64,000 nucleotides of DNA from Gluconobacter sp. Dm-62 (GTDB lineage Bacteria; Pseudomonadota; Alphaproteobacteria; Acetobacterales; Acetobacteraceae): positions 310,001-374,000 of the forward strand of contig NZ_JAERLY010000002.1 in NCBI RefSeq assembly GCF_018256155.1. The letters are read 5' to 3'. Each line of letters starts with the position of its first letter. Position 1 is the first letter of the stretch. Below, piece by piece: positions 22,961 to 30,804 of this stretch. The notes under the pieces are model-generated. The model searched no databases. It saw only the letters and a program-made list of their open reading frames with translations, and was not told the origin of the DNA. A program made the position numbers and the translations under genes.

Positions 22961-24190
22961 TCAGACCACCAGAAAGTAAGGGTTCTGCACGATATCGCGC
23001 AGCGCATTCAGCCACTCGGCGCCCAGAGCACCATCCACCGCTCGATGATCCACCGAGAGCGTCGCCGTCATCACAGTCGCAACCGCAATGTCCGACCCGC
23101 GCACGACGGCGCGTTTTTCGCCTGACGCAATTGCCAGAATACCGGCCTGCGGCGGATTGATGATCGCAGCAAACTCACGCACGCCGAACATGCCCATGTT
23201 GGAAATGGAGAATGTTCCGCCCTGGAATTCTTCCGGCTTGAGCTTTCCGGCACGGGCGCGTTTGGCCAGATCTTTGGCTTCGACGCTGATTTCGCGCAGG
23301 GACTTGAGATCGGCATTGCGGATGATCGGCGTGATCAGCCCATCCGGCACCGAAACAGCCATCGAGATGTCGACATTCTCGAAATGCAGAGTCTCGGCAT
23401 CCGTGAACTGCACGTTCACGCCCGGCACCTTCTTCAGTGCCAGCGCCACGGCCTTGATCATCATGTCGTTGACCGAGATCTTGAAGCTGTTTTCCTGTGC
23501 CGTCGCATTCAGCTTTGAACGCAGGGCCAGCAGGGCATCCAGCTCGATATCGACCGAAACATAGAAATGTGGAACCTGCGTCTTGGACTCTGTCAGGCGA
23601 CGGGCGATCACCTTGCGCATCGTCGAGTTCGGAACACGACGGATCGTCTCTTCCGAAGTCGTGACGGGTGCAGCAGCGGCAGTTTTTGGTGCTGCTTTAG
23701 GCGCGCTCACACCCTTTTCAACGTCGCGCTTGAGGATACGTCCGTTCGGACCACTTCCCGTCAGCGCGTCAAGGGCAATGCCCCGCTCGCGCGCCATGCG
23801 CTTTGCCAGCGGGGAGACGAAGATGCGCTCGCCCTTGTCTTCAGCCGGAGCCTTGGATGCCGGAGCGGCAGCCGTCGTTTCTGCGGAAGCTGTTTCAGGC
23901 TTCGGGGCCGCTGCGGCCTGCGTGGAAGATGCATCCGGCACGGTCTCGCCATCTTCCACGAGAACCGCGATCGGCGTGTTCACGGGGATGCCTTCAGCGC
24001 CTTCCTGAACCAGGATTCGCCCAAGGATGCCCTCGTCCACGGCTTCCACTTCCATGGTCGCCTTGTCGGTCTCGATTTCGGCAATCACATCGCCCGCAGA
24101 GACGGTATCGCCCTCGGCTTTGAGCCAGCGGGCCAGTTTGCCTTCGGTCATGGTCGGCGACAGCGCCGGCATCAGAATATCGGTAGCCAT
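22961..24190 (-). CDS. pdhC: Pyruvate dehydrogenase E2 (dihydrolipoamide acetyltransferase)
   Basis: 409 aa from ATG 24190 (the open frame continues 15 codons upstream without family support). One lipoyl domain ([14 protein letters not shown]..., lipoyl-Lys in [11 protein letters not shown]), an Ala/Pro-rich linker, a peripheral-subunit-binding domain (SPLAKRMARERGIALDALTG) and the catalytic domain ending in VDHRAVDGALGAEWL, which contains the His-x3-Asp of acetyltransferases. It begins five bases after pdhB and is part of the pdhABC-lpd-lipA operon. Confidence 0.97.
   Translation of the reverse strand: MATDILMPALSPTMTEGKLARWLKAEGDTVSAGDVIAEIETDKATMEVEAVDEGILGRILVQEGAEGIPVNTPIAVLVEDGETVPDASSTQAAAAPKPETASAETTAAAPASKAPAEDKGERIFVSPLAKRMARERGIALDALTGSGPNGRILKRDVEKGVSAPKAAPKTAAAAPVTTSEETIRRVPNSTMRKVIARRLTESKTQVPHFYVSVDIELDALLALRSKLNATAQENSFKISVNDMMIKAVALALKKVPGVNVQFTDAETLHFENVDISMAVSVPDGLITPIIRNADLKSLREISVEAKDLAKRARAGKLKPEEFQGGTFSISNMGMFGVREFAAIINPPQAGILAIASGEKRAVVRGSDIAVATVMTATLSVDHRAVDGALGAEWLNALRDIVQNPYFLVV
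23960..24190 (-). repeat. Lipoyl-domain coding repeat (copy in pdhC)
   Basis: The first ~77 codons of pdhC encode a lipoyl domain nearly identical to that at the start of pdhB, and the DNA is also highly similar, for instance over the codons for [16 protein letters not shown]. The copies lie about 1.4 kb apart in the same orientation. Confidence 0.85.
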
Positions 24191-24195
24191 CGTTG

Positions 24196-25563
24196 TCAGT
24201 CCCGCAGCTGCTTGCGAACGGCATCCACAACCCATTCGGGTTTCGGAAGCGCCAGTTTTTCGAGATTGGCCGCATACGGCATCGGCAGGTCCAGCCCGCA
24301 GACACGCGCCGGCGGAGCATCGAGCCAGTCAAAAGCCTGCTCGACGGCCACGGTGCAGATTTCCGCTCCGATGCCAGCCACCGGCCAGCCTTCCTCGACG
24401 GAGACGATCCGGTTCGTTTTCTTCACGCTGCGCACGATTGTCTCGGTGTCCAGAGGACGGATCGAGCGCAGGTTGATGACTTCGGCCGAAATGCCCTCTT
24501 CAGCCAGAATTGCTGCGGCTTCCAGAGCCACACCAACCATGATGGAGAACGCCACGAGCGTCACATCCGTCCCTTCACGCTCGATCTTCGCGCGACCGAT
24601 CGGCAGGATGAAATCCTCATCCACAGGGCACGGGAATTTCTGGCCGTAAAGGATCTCGTTTTCCAGCACGATGACCGGGTTCGGATCACGGATGGCCGCC
24701 CGCAGCAGGCCCTTAGCATCCGCCGCCGACCAAGGGGCGACGACCTTCAGTCCCGGAATATGCGCAAACCAGCTCGCGAAACACTGCGAATGCTGTGCTC
24801 CCACGCGGGCCGCTGCACCATTCGGGCCACGAAACACGATGGGGCAGCCCATCTGGCCGCCAGACATGTACAGCGTTTTGGCCGCAGAATTAATAATATG
24901 ATCAACGGCTTGAAGTGAGAAGTTCATAGTCATGAACTCGACGATCGGCTTCAGCCCGGTCAGTGCCGCACCCACAGCCATGCCCGTGAAACCATGCTCG
25001 GTGATTGGCGTATCGATGACGCGCTTTTCGCCAAACTCGTCCAGCAGACCCTGACTGACCTTATAGGCGCCCTGATACTGCGCCACTTCTTCACCGATCA
25101 GGAAAACGTCCTCATCACGACGAAGCTCGGCAGCCATGGCATCACGCAGAGCTTGACGGACTGTGATCTCGCTGGTCTCGCCCCAGTCCCGGTCGTTTTC
25201 GGCCTGTGCCACTTCCGGCGCTTCCACGATCCCCGGATCAGCCGGTGTTTCGATGGCCACAGAGGCCCCGGCAGCCGGATCGGCAGAGCGGGTTACGTTG
25301 TCCGCAGCGGAAGCGTCCTCGCCTTCGGCCAGAAGCACGGCAATCGGTGTGTTGACCGCGATGTTCTGCGCGCCCTCATCCACCAGCGTTTTGCCGATCA
25401 CGCCTTCATCCACGGCTTCGACTTCCATCGTCGCCTTGTCGGTTTCAATTTCGGCAATCACGTCGCCTGCAGAAACGGCGTCACCAGCCTTCTTGACCCA
25501 GCGGGCCAGCGTTCCTTCAGTCATGGTCGGCGACAGAGCCGGCATCAGAATCAGAGATGCCAT
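24196..25563 (-). CDS. pdhB: Pyruvate dehydrogenase E1 beta with N-terminal lipoyl domain
   Basis: 455 aa. An N-terminal lipoyl domain (residues about 1-80, lipoyl-Lys in [11 protein letters not shown]) and an acidic/Ala linker precede a transketolase-like E1-beta core ([55 protein letters not shown]). Having a lipoyl domain on E1-beta as well as on E2 is known from several alphaproteobacteria. It lies three bases after pdhA. Confidence 0.97.
   Translation of the reverse strand: MASLILMPALSPTMTEGTLARWVKKAGDAVSAGDVIAEIETDKATMEVEAVDEGVIGKTLVDEGAQNIAVNTPIAVLLAEGEDASAADNVTRSADPAAGASVAIETPADPGIVEAPEVAQAENDRDWGETSEITVRQALRDAMAAELRRDEDVFLIGEEVAQYQGAYKVSQGLLDEFGEKRVIDTPITEHGFTGMAVGAALTGLKPIVEFMTMNFSLQAVDHIINSAAKTLYMSGGQMGCPIVFRGPNGAAARVGAQHSQCFASWFAHIPGLKVVAPWSAADAKGLLRAAIRDPNPVIVLENEILYGQKFPCPVDEDFILPIGRAKIEREGTDVTLVAFSIMVGVALEAAAILAEEGISAEVINLRSIRPLDTETIVRSVKKTNRIVSVEEGWPVAGIGAEICTVAVEQAFDWLDAPPARVCGLDLPMPYAANLEKLALPKPEWVVDAVRKQLRD
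25333..25563 (-). repeat. Lipoyl-domain coding repeat (copy in pdhB)
   Basis: Second copy of the lipoyl-domain coding segment, at the start of pdhB. It matches the pdhC copy closely in protein and DNA, in direct orientation, indicating a within-operon duplication or ongoing gene conversion. Confidence 0.85.
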
Positions 25564-25566
25564 GGA

Positions 25567-26571
25567 TCAGGCCTCCACCAGAATATCAGTCCAGAGTTCG
25601 GAGAGTTCGGGCTCCGGGCTCGTCTGCGCAAATTCGGTCGCATCCGCCACAATGGCCTTCACGTCCGTCTCGATGTCCTTGAAGACGCTCTCTTCGATCC
25701 CGCAGCGCAGCATCTCGGCCTTCAGCGTCTCGATCGGATCGCGCGTACGGCGCATTTCTTCGACTTCCGCGCGCTGGCGATACTTTGCCGGATCAGACAT
25801 GGAGTGTCCGCGATAACGGTAGGTTTCCATTTCCAGCAGGAATGGCCCCTTGCCCGCACGGCAGTATTCCATGGCTTCCTGCGCCGCTTCATGCACCGCA
25901 AAAATGTCCATGCCATCGACCTTGCGGCTCGCAATGCCCCAGGGCTCGCCATTACGAGACAGATCCTTGGAAGCCGAGGCGCGTTCGATGGATGTGCCCA
26001 TGCCGTAGCGGTTGTTCTCGATCACATAGATGCAGGGCAGCTTGTGCAGGGCCGCGAGATTGAAGCTCTCATAGACCTGCCCCTGCGCGGATGCGCCTTC
26101 GCCGAAATACACGATCGAAACCTCGTCCGTACCGCGATATTTGTTGGCAAAAGCCAGCCCCGTACCGAGTGCGACCTGAGCGCCGACAATGCCGTGACCG
26201 CCATAGAACTCTTTTTCACGGGAGAACATGTGCATGGAGCCGCCCTTGCCGCGCGAATACCCTCCCGCCCGGCCCGTCAGTTCCGCCATAACACCGCGCG
26301 GCGTCATGCCTGCGACCAGCATCTGCCCGTGGTCACGATAGGACGTGATGGACTTGTCGCCCTGCTTCATGTTGAGGCCGATCCCGACCACAACGGCTTC
26401 CTGCCCGATATAAAGATGGCAGAAGCCGCCGATCAGCCCCATGCCGTAAAGCTGGCCAGCCTTTTCCTCAAAGCGCCGGACAAGAAGCATGTCCCTGTAA
26501 GCGCGCTTCATGGTCTCCGGCGAAAGGGCCGGACCGTTGCTCCGGCCTGAAGCGGACGGTGTCTCGTCCAT
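25567..26571 (-). CDS. pdhA: Pyruvate dehydrogenase E1 alpha
   Basis: 334 aa from ATG 26571 (MDETPSASGRSNGPAL); the frame is open further upstream but the family N-terminus fits here. The thiamine diphosphate motif is present as YFGEGASAQGQVYES followed by IYVIENNRYGMGTS, with Glu in the position usually held by Asp (GDG). The phosphorylation-loop region with RYRGHSMSDPAKYR is complete. It is the first gene of the pdh run, 153 bases after trpC on the same strand. Confidence 0.96.
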   Translation of the reverse strand: MDETPSASGRSNGPALSPETMKRAYRDMLLVRRFEEKAGQLYGMGLIGGFCHLYIGQEAVVVGIGLNMKQGDKSITSYRDHGQMLVAGMTPRGVMAELTGRAGGYSRGKGGSMHMFSREKEFYGGHGIVGAQVALGTGLAFANKYRGTDEVSIVYFGEGASAQGQVYESFNLAALHKLPCIYVIENNRYGMGTSIERASASKDLSRNGEPWGIASRKVDGMDIFAVHEAAQEAMEYCRAGKGPFLLEMETYRYRGHSMSDPAKYRQRAEVEEMRRTRDPIETLKAEMLRCGIEESVFKDIETDVKAIVADATEFAQTSPEPELSELWTDILVEA

Positions 26572-26701
26572 GACGGTCTCCTGATGGAAATGCACAAAAT
26601 CCTGCATGCTCTTAGCGGCAGAAGCCACCGAAAGCCAGACCACACCCCGCCTTCGCGGAAAGCCCCGGCCTGCTGGATGTGCCGTGAAAAAACGGTTCAG
26701 A

Positions 26702-26717
26702 CCGCCCTGAAAGGCGG
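26702..26717 (-). terminator. Weak terminator-like hairpin after trpC
   Basis: CCGCC/GGCGG 5-bp hairpin in the trpC-pdhA spacer; read on the minus strand, a run of six T residues follows about 12 bases later, inside a second small hairpin. It may reduce read-through from trp into pdh. Low confidence. Confidence 0.3.
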
Positions 26718-26724
26718 CCCGAGA

Positions 26725-27651
26725 TCAAACGAAACCGAGCAGACGACGGGCCGCAACACCCGGATCGGGCTCACGCAGCAGGCTTTCGCCAACCAGCACG
26801 GCACTCGCGCCCACCGCGCCGACTTTCATCATGTCATCCTGTGTGCGGATGCCACTTTCAGAGACGACCAGACGATCCGGCGGCACCAGAGGTGCAAGAT
26901 CGATCGTCGTCTGGATATCGGTCTTGAGCGTGCGCAGATTGCGGTTGTTGATGCCGATCAGGAACGTATCCAGCGCCAGCGCCCGGTTCAGCTCCGCCTC
27001 GTCATGGACTTCGAGCAGAACGTCCATGTCCAGTCCGCGCGCAATCGCGATCAGTTCAGCGGCCTGTGTTTCCGTTAGAACCGCCATGATCAGCAGGATG
27101 CAGTCTGCTCCGATCAGGCGGCTTTCATGAACCTGCCAGGGGTCCAGAATGAAGTCCTTGCGCAGGATGGGGAGAGTGCACGCTTCACGTACTGCGCGAA
27201 TATCTTCCGTGCTGCCATGGAAGCAGGAGCCTTCCGTCAGAACGGACAGGCAGGTCGCACCAGCGGCCTGATATTCCTGGGCAATTTCGACCGGATTGTA
27301 GTTCGGGCGCAGGATACCCGCAGATGGTGAGGCCTTCTTGATTTCTGCAATCAGCCCGACCTGACGGTCCGCCGTGAGGTGCTGAAGCGCCTGACCAAAG
27401 CCCCGCGTTGGTGTCGTGACTTCTCGTGCCCGCGCCGTAATGTCCTTGAGAGACATGATCTGTGAGCGCTGCTCGATATCCACGCGTGTCCGGGCACAGA
27501 TCCGCGCCAGCACGTCACTGCGGTCTGCTGCGGTTTCCGCTTCCGGATTCTTGATAGGGGGCGTGGTCGTTTCCGGAATTTCCGGGTCCGGGAACTGTTC
27601 CGTTCCCTCAGGCGAATATGTCATCGCCGGTCGATGGTACATGAATGTCAT
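26725..27651 (-). CDS. trpC: Indole-3-glycerol phosphate synthase with N-terminal extension
   Basis: Ring closure step of tryptophan synthesis (CdRP to indole-3-glycerol phosphate). 308 aa; the TIM barrel begins around residue 45 (SDVLARICARTR) with GLIAEIKKASPSAG (catalytic Lys), VLTEGSCFHGS, ILRKDFILD and VSESGIRT. The first ~44 residues are an acidic, Pro/Thr-rich extension (PDPEIPETTTPPIKNPEAET) not normal in the family. The ATG at 27651 overlaps the trpD stop by four bases, which argues that the extension is translated; ATG 27624 and GTG 27513 are alternatives. Confidence 0.94.
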   Translation of the reverse strand: MTFMYHRPAMTYSPEGTEQFPDPEIPETTTPPIKNPEAETAADRSDVLARICARTRVDIEQRSQIMSLKDITARAREVTTPTRGFGQALQHLTADRQVGLIAEIKKASPSAGILRPNYNPVEIAQEYQAAGATCLSVLTEGSCFHGSTEDIRAVREACTLPILRKDFILDPWQVHESRLIGADCILLIMAVLTETQAAELIAIARGLDMDVLLEVHDEAELNRALALDTFLIGINNRNLRTLKTDIQTTIDLAPLVPPDRLVVSESGIRTQDDMMKVGAVGASAVLVGESLLREPDPGVAARRLLGFV

Positions 27652-28739
27652 GATCGTCCTGCGTCTGTGGAAGCAATGGAAGGAGCTGACATGCGCGCAC
27701 CCTCAAGCGCGGCACGGGCAAGACCCCTGTCAATGGAGTCCGCCGCCATCCCTACATTGCGACGGAAAGCCGGAACGTCAATTGCTCCGGCCTTCACGAT
27801 ATCGCCGCGCCCTGCGACATGCAGGGCCGCGGCGGCGTTAAGAAGAACCGTATCCCGGTAGGCGCCACCCGCGCCATCCAGCAGGGCGATCAGCGCGGCC
27901 GCATTGGCCTGCGCGTCCCCGCCCCGGATAGCCGAAATCGGTGCAGCAGCCAGCCCGGCCATATCCGGTTCGATCCCGAACGAAAAAAGAGCGCCGTCTT
28001 CCCAGGCCGAAACCTGAGACGGGCCAGCCAGCGTGAGCTCGTCGCTACCGCCTTCTTCGCTCGAGCCATGCACGACCCAGACCGAAAGACTGCCCAGTGC
28101 GCCAAGCGCACGCGCCACCGGCTCACACCAGCGCCCATCGAATACGCCGACCAACTGATGGCGGACCTGAGCCGGGTTGCACAGTGGCCCGAGCAGATTG
28201 AACAGCGTGCGAAAACCCAGTGCCTTGCGAATAGGAGCCGCATGCCGCATGGCCGGGTGATGTTGCGGCGCCGCCAGAAAGACCAGTCCGTCTTCCCGCA
28301 GCCGTTTGCCCTGAAGCGCCAGATCATCTGTGGGCGGAATACCGAGGACTTCCAGAACATCCGTCGCACCTGTCGCGGACGAAAGCGCACGATTGCCATG
28401 CTTGGCTACGGGCACACCAAGGCCGGCCAGCACGAAAGCCACGGCGGTCGATACGTTCAGCGTTTTCAGGCTGTCTCCGCCCGTTCCGCAGACATCAATA
28501 GCTCCGGCTGGAGCATCTGGCAGCACCGTCATGTGATGACGGACCGCCTGAACGGCCCCGGTCAGTTCTGCGAAGGTTTCGCCCCGTATCTTCAGGGCTG
28601 TCAGGAAAGCGGAAAGCTGAACAGGCTCAACATTGCCTGCCATGATGGCGTGGAAAGCCGCTTCGGCCTCATGGCTGTTAAGCTGATGTCCTGATGCAGC
28701 CTTGTGCAGAAGGGACGTGAAATCCGCACCCACTGTCAT
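27648..28739 (-). CDS. trpD: Anthranilate phosphoribosyltransferase
   Basis: Transfers phosphoribosyl from PRPP to anthranilate. 363 aa. DVCGTGGDSLKTLNVSTAV contains the GTGGD PRPP loop; KHGNRALSSATGATDVLE and FRTLFNLLGPLCNPA are standard. It overlaps trpG by four bases upstream and trpC by four bases downstream. Its C-terminus (RMSAPSIASTDAGRS) is slightly long. Confidence 0.97.
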   Translation of the reverse strand: MTVGADFTSLLHKAASGHQLNSHEAEAAFHAIMAGNVEPVQLSAFLTALKIRGETFAELTGAVQAVRHHMTVLPDAPAGAIDVCGTGGDSLKTLNVSTAVAFVLAGLGVPVAKHGNRALSSATGATDVLEVLGIPPTDDLALQGKRLREDGLVFLAAPQHHPAMRHAAPIRKALGFRTLFNLLGPLCNPAQVRHQLVGVFDGRWCEPVARALGALGSLSVWVVHGSSEEGGSDELTLAGPSQVSAWEDGALFSFGIEPDMAGLAAAPISAIRGGDAQANAAALIALLDGAGGAYRDTVLLNAAAALHVAGRGDIVKAGAIDVPAFRRNVGMAADSIDRGLARAALEGARMSAPSIASTDAGRS

Positions 28740-29332
28740 GCGGCCTGCGACGTGAGAACAGGAATACCGGCAATTGCCAGAAAATTGGCCAGAAGCTCCC
28801 TTCCGGCAACGGAAGCAATGCTCTCGGGATGGAACTGGACGCCATGTATGGGAAAGTCACGATGACGCACCCCCATGATGACGCCATCTTCCGTCCGGGC
28901 ATTGACCACGAGAGTTTCTGGAATGCTGTCGGGGCGAAGGGTCAGGCTGTGATAACGCACGACATCCACCGGATCGGGCAGTCCGGCAAAAACGCCCGTC
29001 CCGTCATGCTGAACCGCGCTGATCTTGCCATGCATCGGCACGGGCGCGCGCACGACTTCGGCTCCAAAGACCTGCCCGATGGCCTGATGACCGAGGCACA
29101 CGCCAAAAATCGGTACTGTTCCTGTCGCCGCGCGGATCAGATCACAGCAGATCCCGGCATCGGTCGGTGCGCCGGGACCAGGCGAAATCACGATCGCGGA
29201 CGGATTAAGCGCCAGAGCCTCGTCGACACTCAGCGCGTCATTGCGCCGCACATCACACTCAACTCCAAGCGCGCCCAGATGGTGGACGATGTTGAACGTA
29301 AAGCTGTCGTAATTGTCGATGAGAAGGATCAT
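28736..29332 (-). CDS. trpG: Anthranilate synthase, glutaminase component
   Basis: 198 aa class-I glutamine amidotransferase feeding ammonia to TrpE. ILLIDNYDSFTFNIVHHLG at the start, the nucleophile in FGVCLGHQAIGQVFGAE, the HG..S.V-type MHGKISAV, and VQFHPESIAS with the catalytic His/Glu. The start is ATG 29332; frames extended upstream run into trpE out of frame and were ignored. It lies 59 bases after trpE. Confidence 0.97.
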   Translation of the reverse strand: MILLIDNYDSFTFNIVHHLGALGVECDVRRNDALSVDEALALNPSAIVISPGPGAPTDAGICCDLIRAATGTVPIFGVCLGHQAIGQVFGAEVVRAPVPMHGKISAVQHDGTGVFAGLPDPVDVVRYHSLTLRPDSIPETLVVNARTEDGVIMGVRHRDFPIHGVQFHPESIASVAGRELLANFLAIAGIPVLTSQAA

Positions 29333-29391
29333 GGCAACAGAATGACCCCCGTGTCTGTTTTCGTCAAATACATCACGTTTCCGAGGCTCCG

Positions 29392-30804
29392 TCAGGCTTT
29401 CGCGGCCGTTGCAACGGCGATTTCCGCCGCCCGGAACAGCGCGCGGGCTTTGGCCTGTGTCTCGCGGAACTCGGCGTTCGGATCGCTGTCCGCCACGACG
29501 CCACATCCGGCCTGCACATACATGTTTCCGTCCTTGAGAACGGCCATGCGCAGCCCGATGCAGGTGTCCATTTCCCCGTCCGCTCCGAAATACCCGACGC
29601 AACCCGAATACGGCCCGCGTCGCGTCGGTTCCAGTTCGTCGATGATTTCCATGGCGCGGATCTTGGGTGCCCCTGTCAGGGTCCCAGCCGGGAAGGCTGC
29701 TACGAGCGCATCCATCGCCGTTTTGCCGTCCTTGATGCGGCCGGTTACCGTCGAGGAAATATGCATGACATGACTATAGCGCTCGACGACGAATTTTTCC
29801 GGAACTTCAACCGTCCCAAGCTGTGAGACGCGGCCCACATCGTTGCGGCCCAGATCGATCAGCATCAGATGCTCGGCCAGTTCCTTTCGGTCGGCCAGAA
29901 GCTCTTTTTCCAGCGCCAGATCTTCTTCACGGTCCGCTCCGCGCGGACGTGTGCCCGCCAGCGGACGCACCGTAACTTCGCCGTCCCGCAGACGCACGAG
30001 GATTTCCGGTGAAGAACCGACCAGTGCGTAGTCTTCGAGCTCCATCACGAACAGGAACGGCGCTGGATTGACCCGGCGCAGGCTGCGATAGAGCGAGAGC
30101 GGTGACAGCGGGAACGGCGTCGTGAAACGCTGGCTCGGGACGATCTGGAACGCGTCGCCCGCAGCAATATAATCCTGCGCCTTGCGGACATGATCTTCGA
30201 ACTGCCGCTGCGTCATGTTGGAGACCGGAGGTGCCAGTTCCGTGCCGGAAGGCAGCGTCTCACGCGCATCTCCCAGAGGGGCGGCCAGCGCGGCCCGTGC
30301 CTGATCCAGAAGCGCATGGGCCTCCGCATCCGTTGTCTCATCACGTACCGGCACCGCCAGCGTGAGCTCGTCCCGCACGGAATCGAAAACCGCAAACAGG
30401 CGCGGACGAATCATAACACCTTCCGGCAGCCCCAGATCGTTTACCGGGGCGTTCGGAAGGCGCTCCATCTGGCGCACCATGTCATAACCCAGCACACCGA
30501 AAACACCGCCAATCATGGGCGGCATTCCGGCGGGAAGATCCATCTGGCTTTCGTCGACGATGCTTTTCAGGGTCTCAAGCGGCACTCCGTCAAGGGGCTT
30601 GCCATCCAGCGTTACCTTCCCGTCCCGGCACTTCCAGACCAGATCCGGCAGAAGCGCGATCACCGAATAACGCCCACGGGCAGCCCCGCCCTCAACGCTC
30701 TCGAACAGCAGCCGGTATGGATCGTCCGACAGGTTGGAAAGCCGGAGAAACGCGGAGACCGGCGTCAGGAGATCCGCGGCTTCGATGCTGTAAACAATGC
30801 CCAT
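29392..30804 (-). CDS. trpE: Anthranilate synthase component I
   Basis: Converts chorismate to anthranilate. 470 aa. The C-terminal chorismate-binding core is intact: PLAGTRPRGADREEDLALE, LIDLGRNDVGRVS, FPAGTLTGAPKIRAMEII and a YSGCVGYFGADGEMDTCI. The N-terminal LLESVEGG-type feedback site appears as LLFESVEGGAARGRYS. The start ATG overlaps the ppiD stop by one base (TGATG), and there is no leader-peptide region, so trp attenuation at this point is not possible. The order ppiD-trpE-trpG-trpD-trpC is one run on one strand. Confidence 0.97.
   Translation of the reverse strand: MGIVYSIEAADLLTPVSAFLRLSNLSDDPYRLLFESVEGGAARGRYSVIALLPDLVWKCRDGKVTLDGKPLDGVPLETLKSIVDESQMDLPAGMPPMIGGVFGVLGYDMVRQMERLPNAPVNDLGLPEGVMIRPRLFAVFDSVRDELTLAVPVRDETTDAEAHALLDQARAALAAPLGDARETLPSGTELAPPVSNMTQRQFEDHVRKAQDYIAAGDAFQIVPSQRFTTPFPLSPLSLYRSLRRVNPAPFLFVMELEDYALVGSSPEILVRLRDGEVTVRPLAGTRPRGADREEDLALEKELLADRKELAEHLMLIDLGRNDVGRVSQLGTVEVPEKFVVERYSHVMHISSTVTGRIKDGKTAMDALVAAFPAGTLTGAPKIRAMEIIDELEPTRRGPYSGCVGYFGADGEMDTCIGLRMAVLKDGNMYVQAGCGVVADSDPNAEFRETQAKARALFRAAEIAVATAAKA

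Noticed and set aside
24994-26550. Long plus-strand open frame opposite pdhA/pdhB
   Set aside because: It is antisense to motif-complete PDH genes and rich in His/Arg, typical of a shadow frame.
26572-26724. Trp or pdh leader peptide/riboswitch in the trpC-pdhA spacer
   Set aside because: No Trp-rich short frame or known riboswitch core is visible; only weak hairpins.
29333-29602. Possible 90-residue extension of TrpG upstream of ATG 29332
   Set aside because: It is out-of-frame trpE sequence; ILLIDNYDSF is the family N-terminus.
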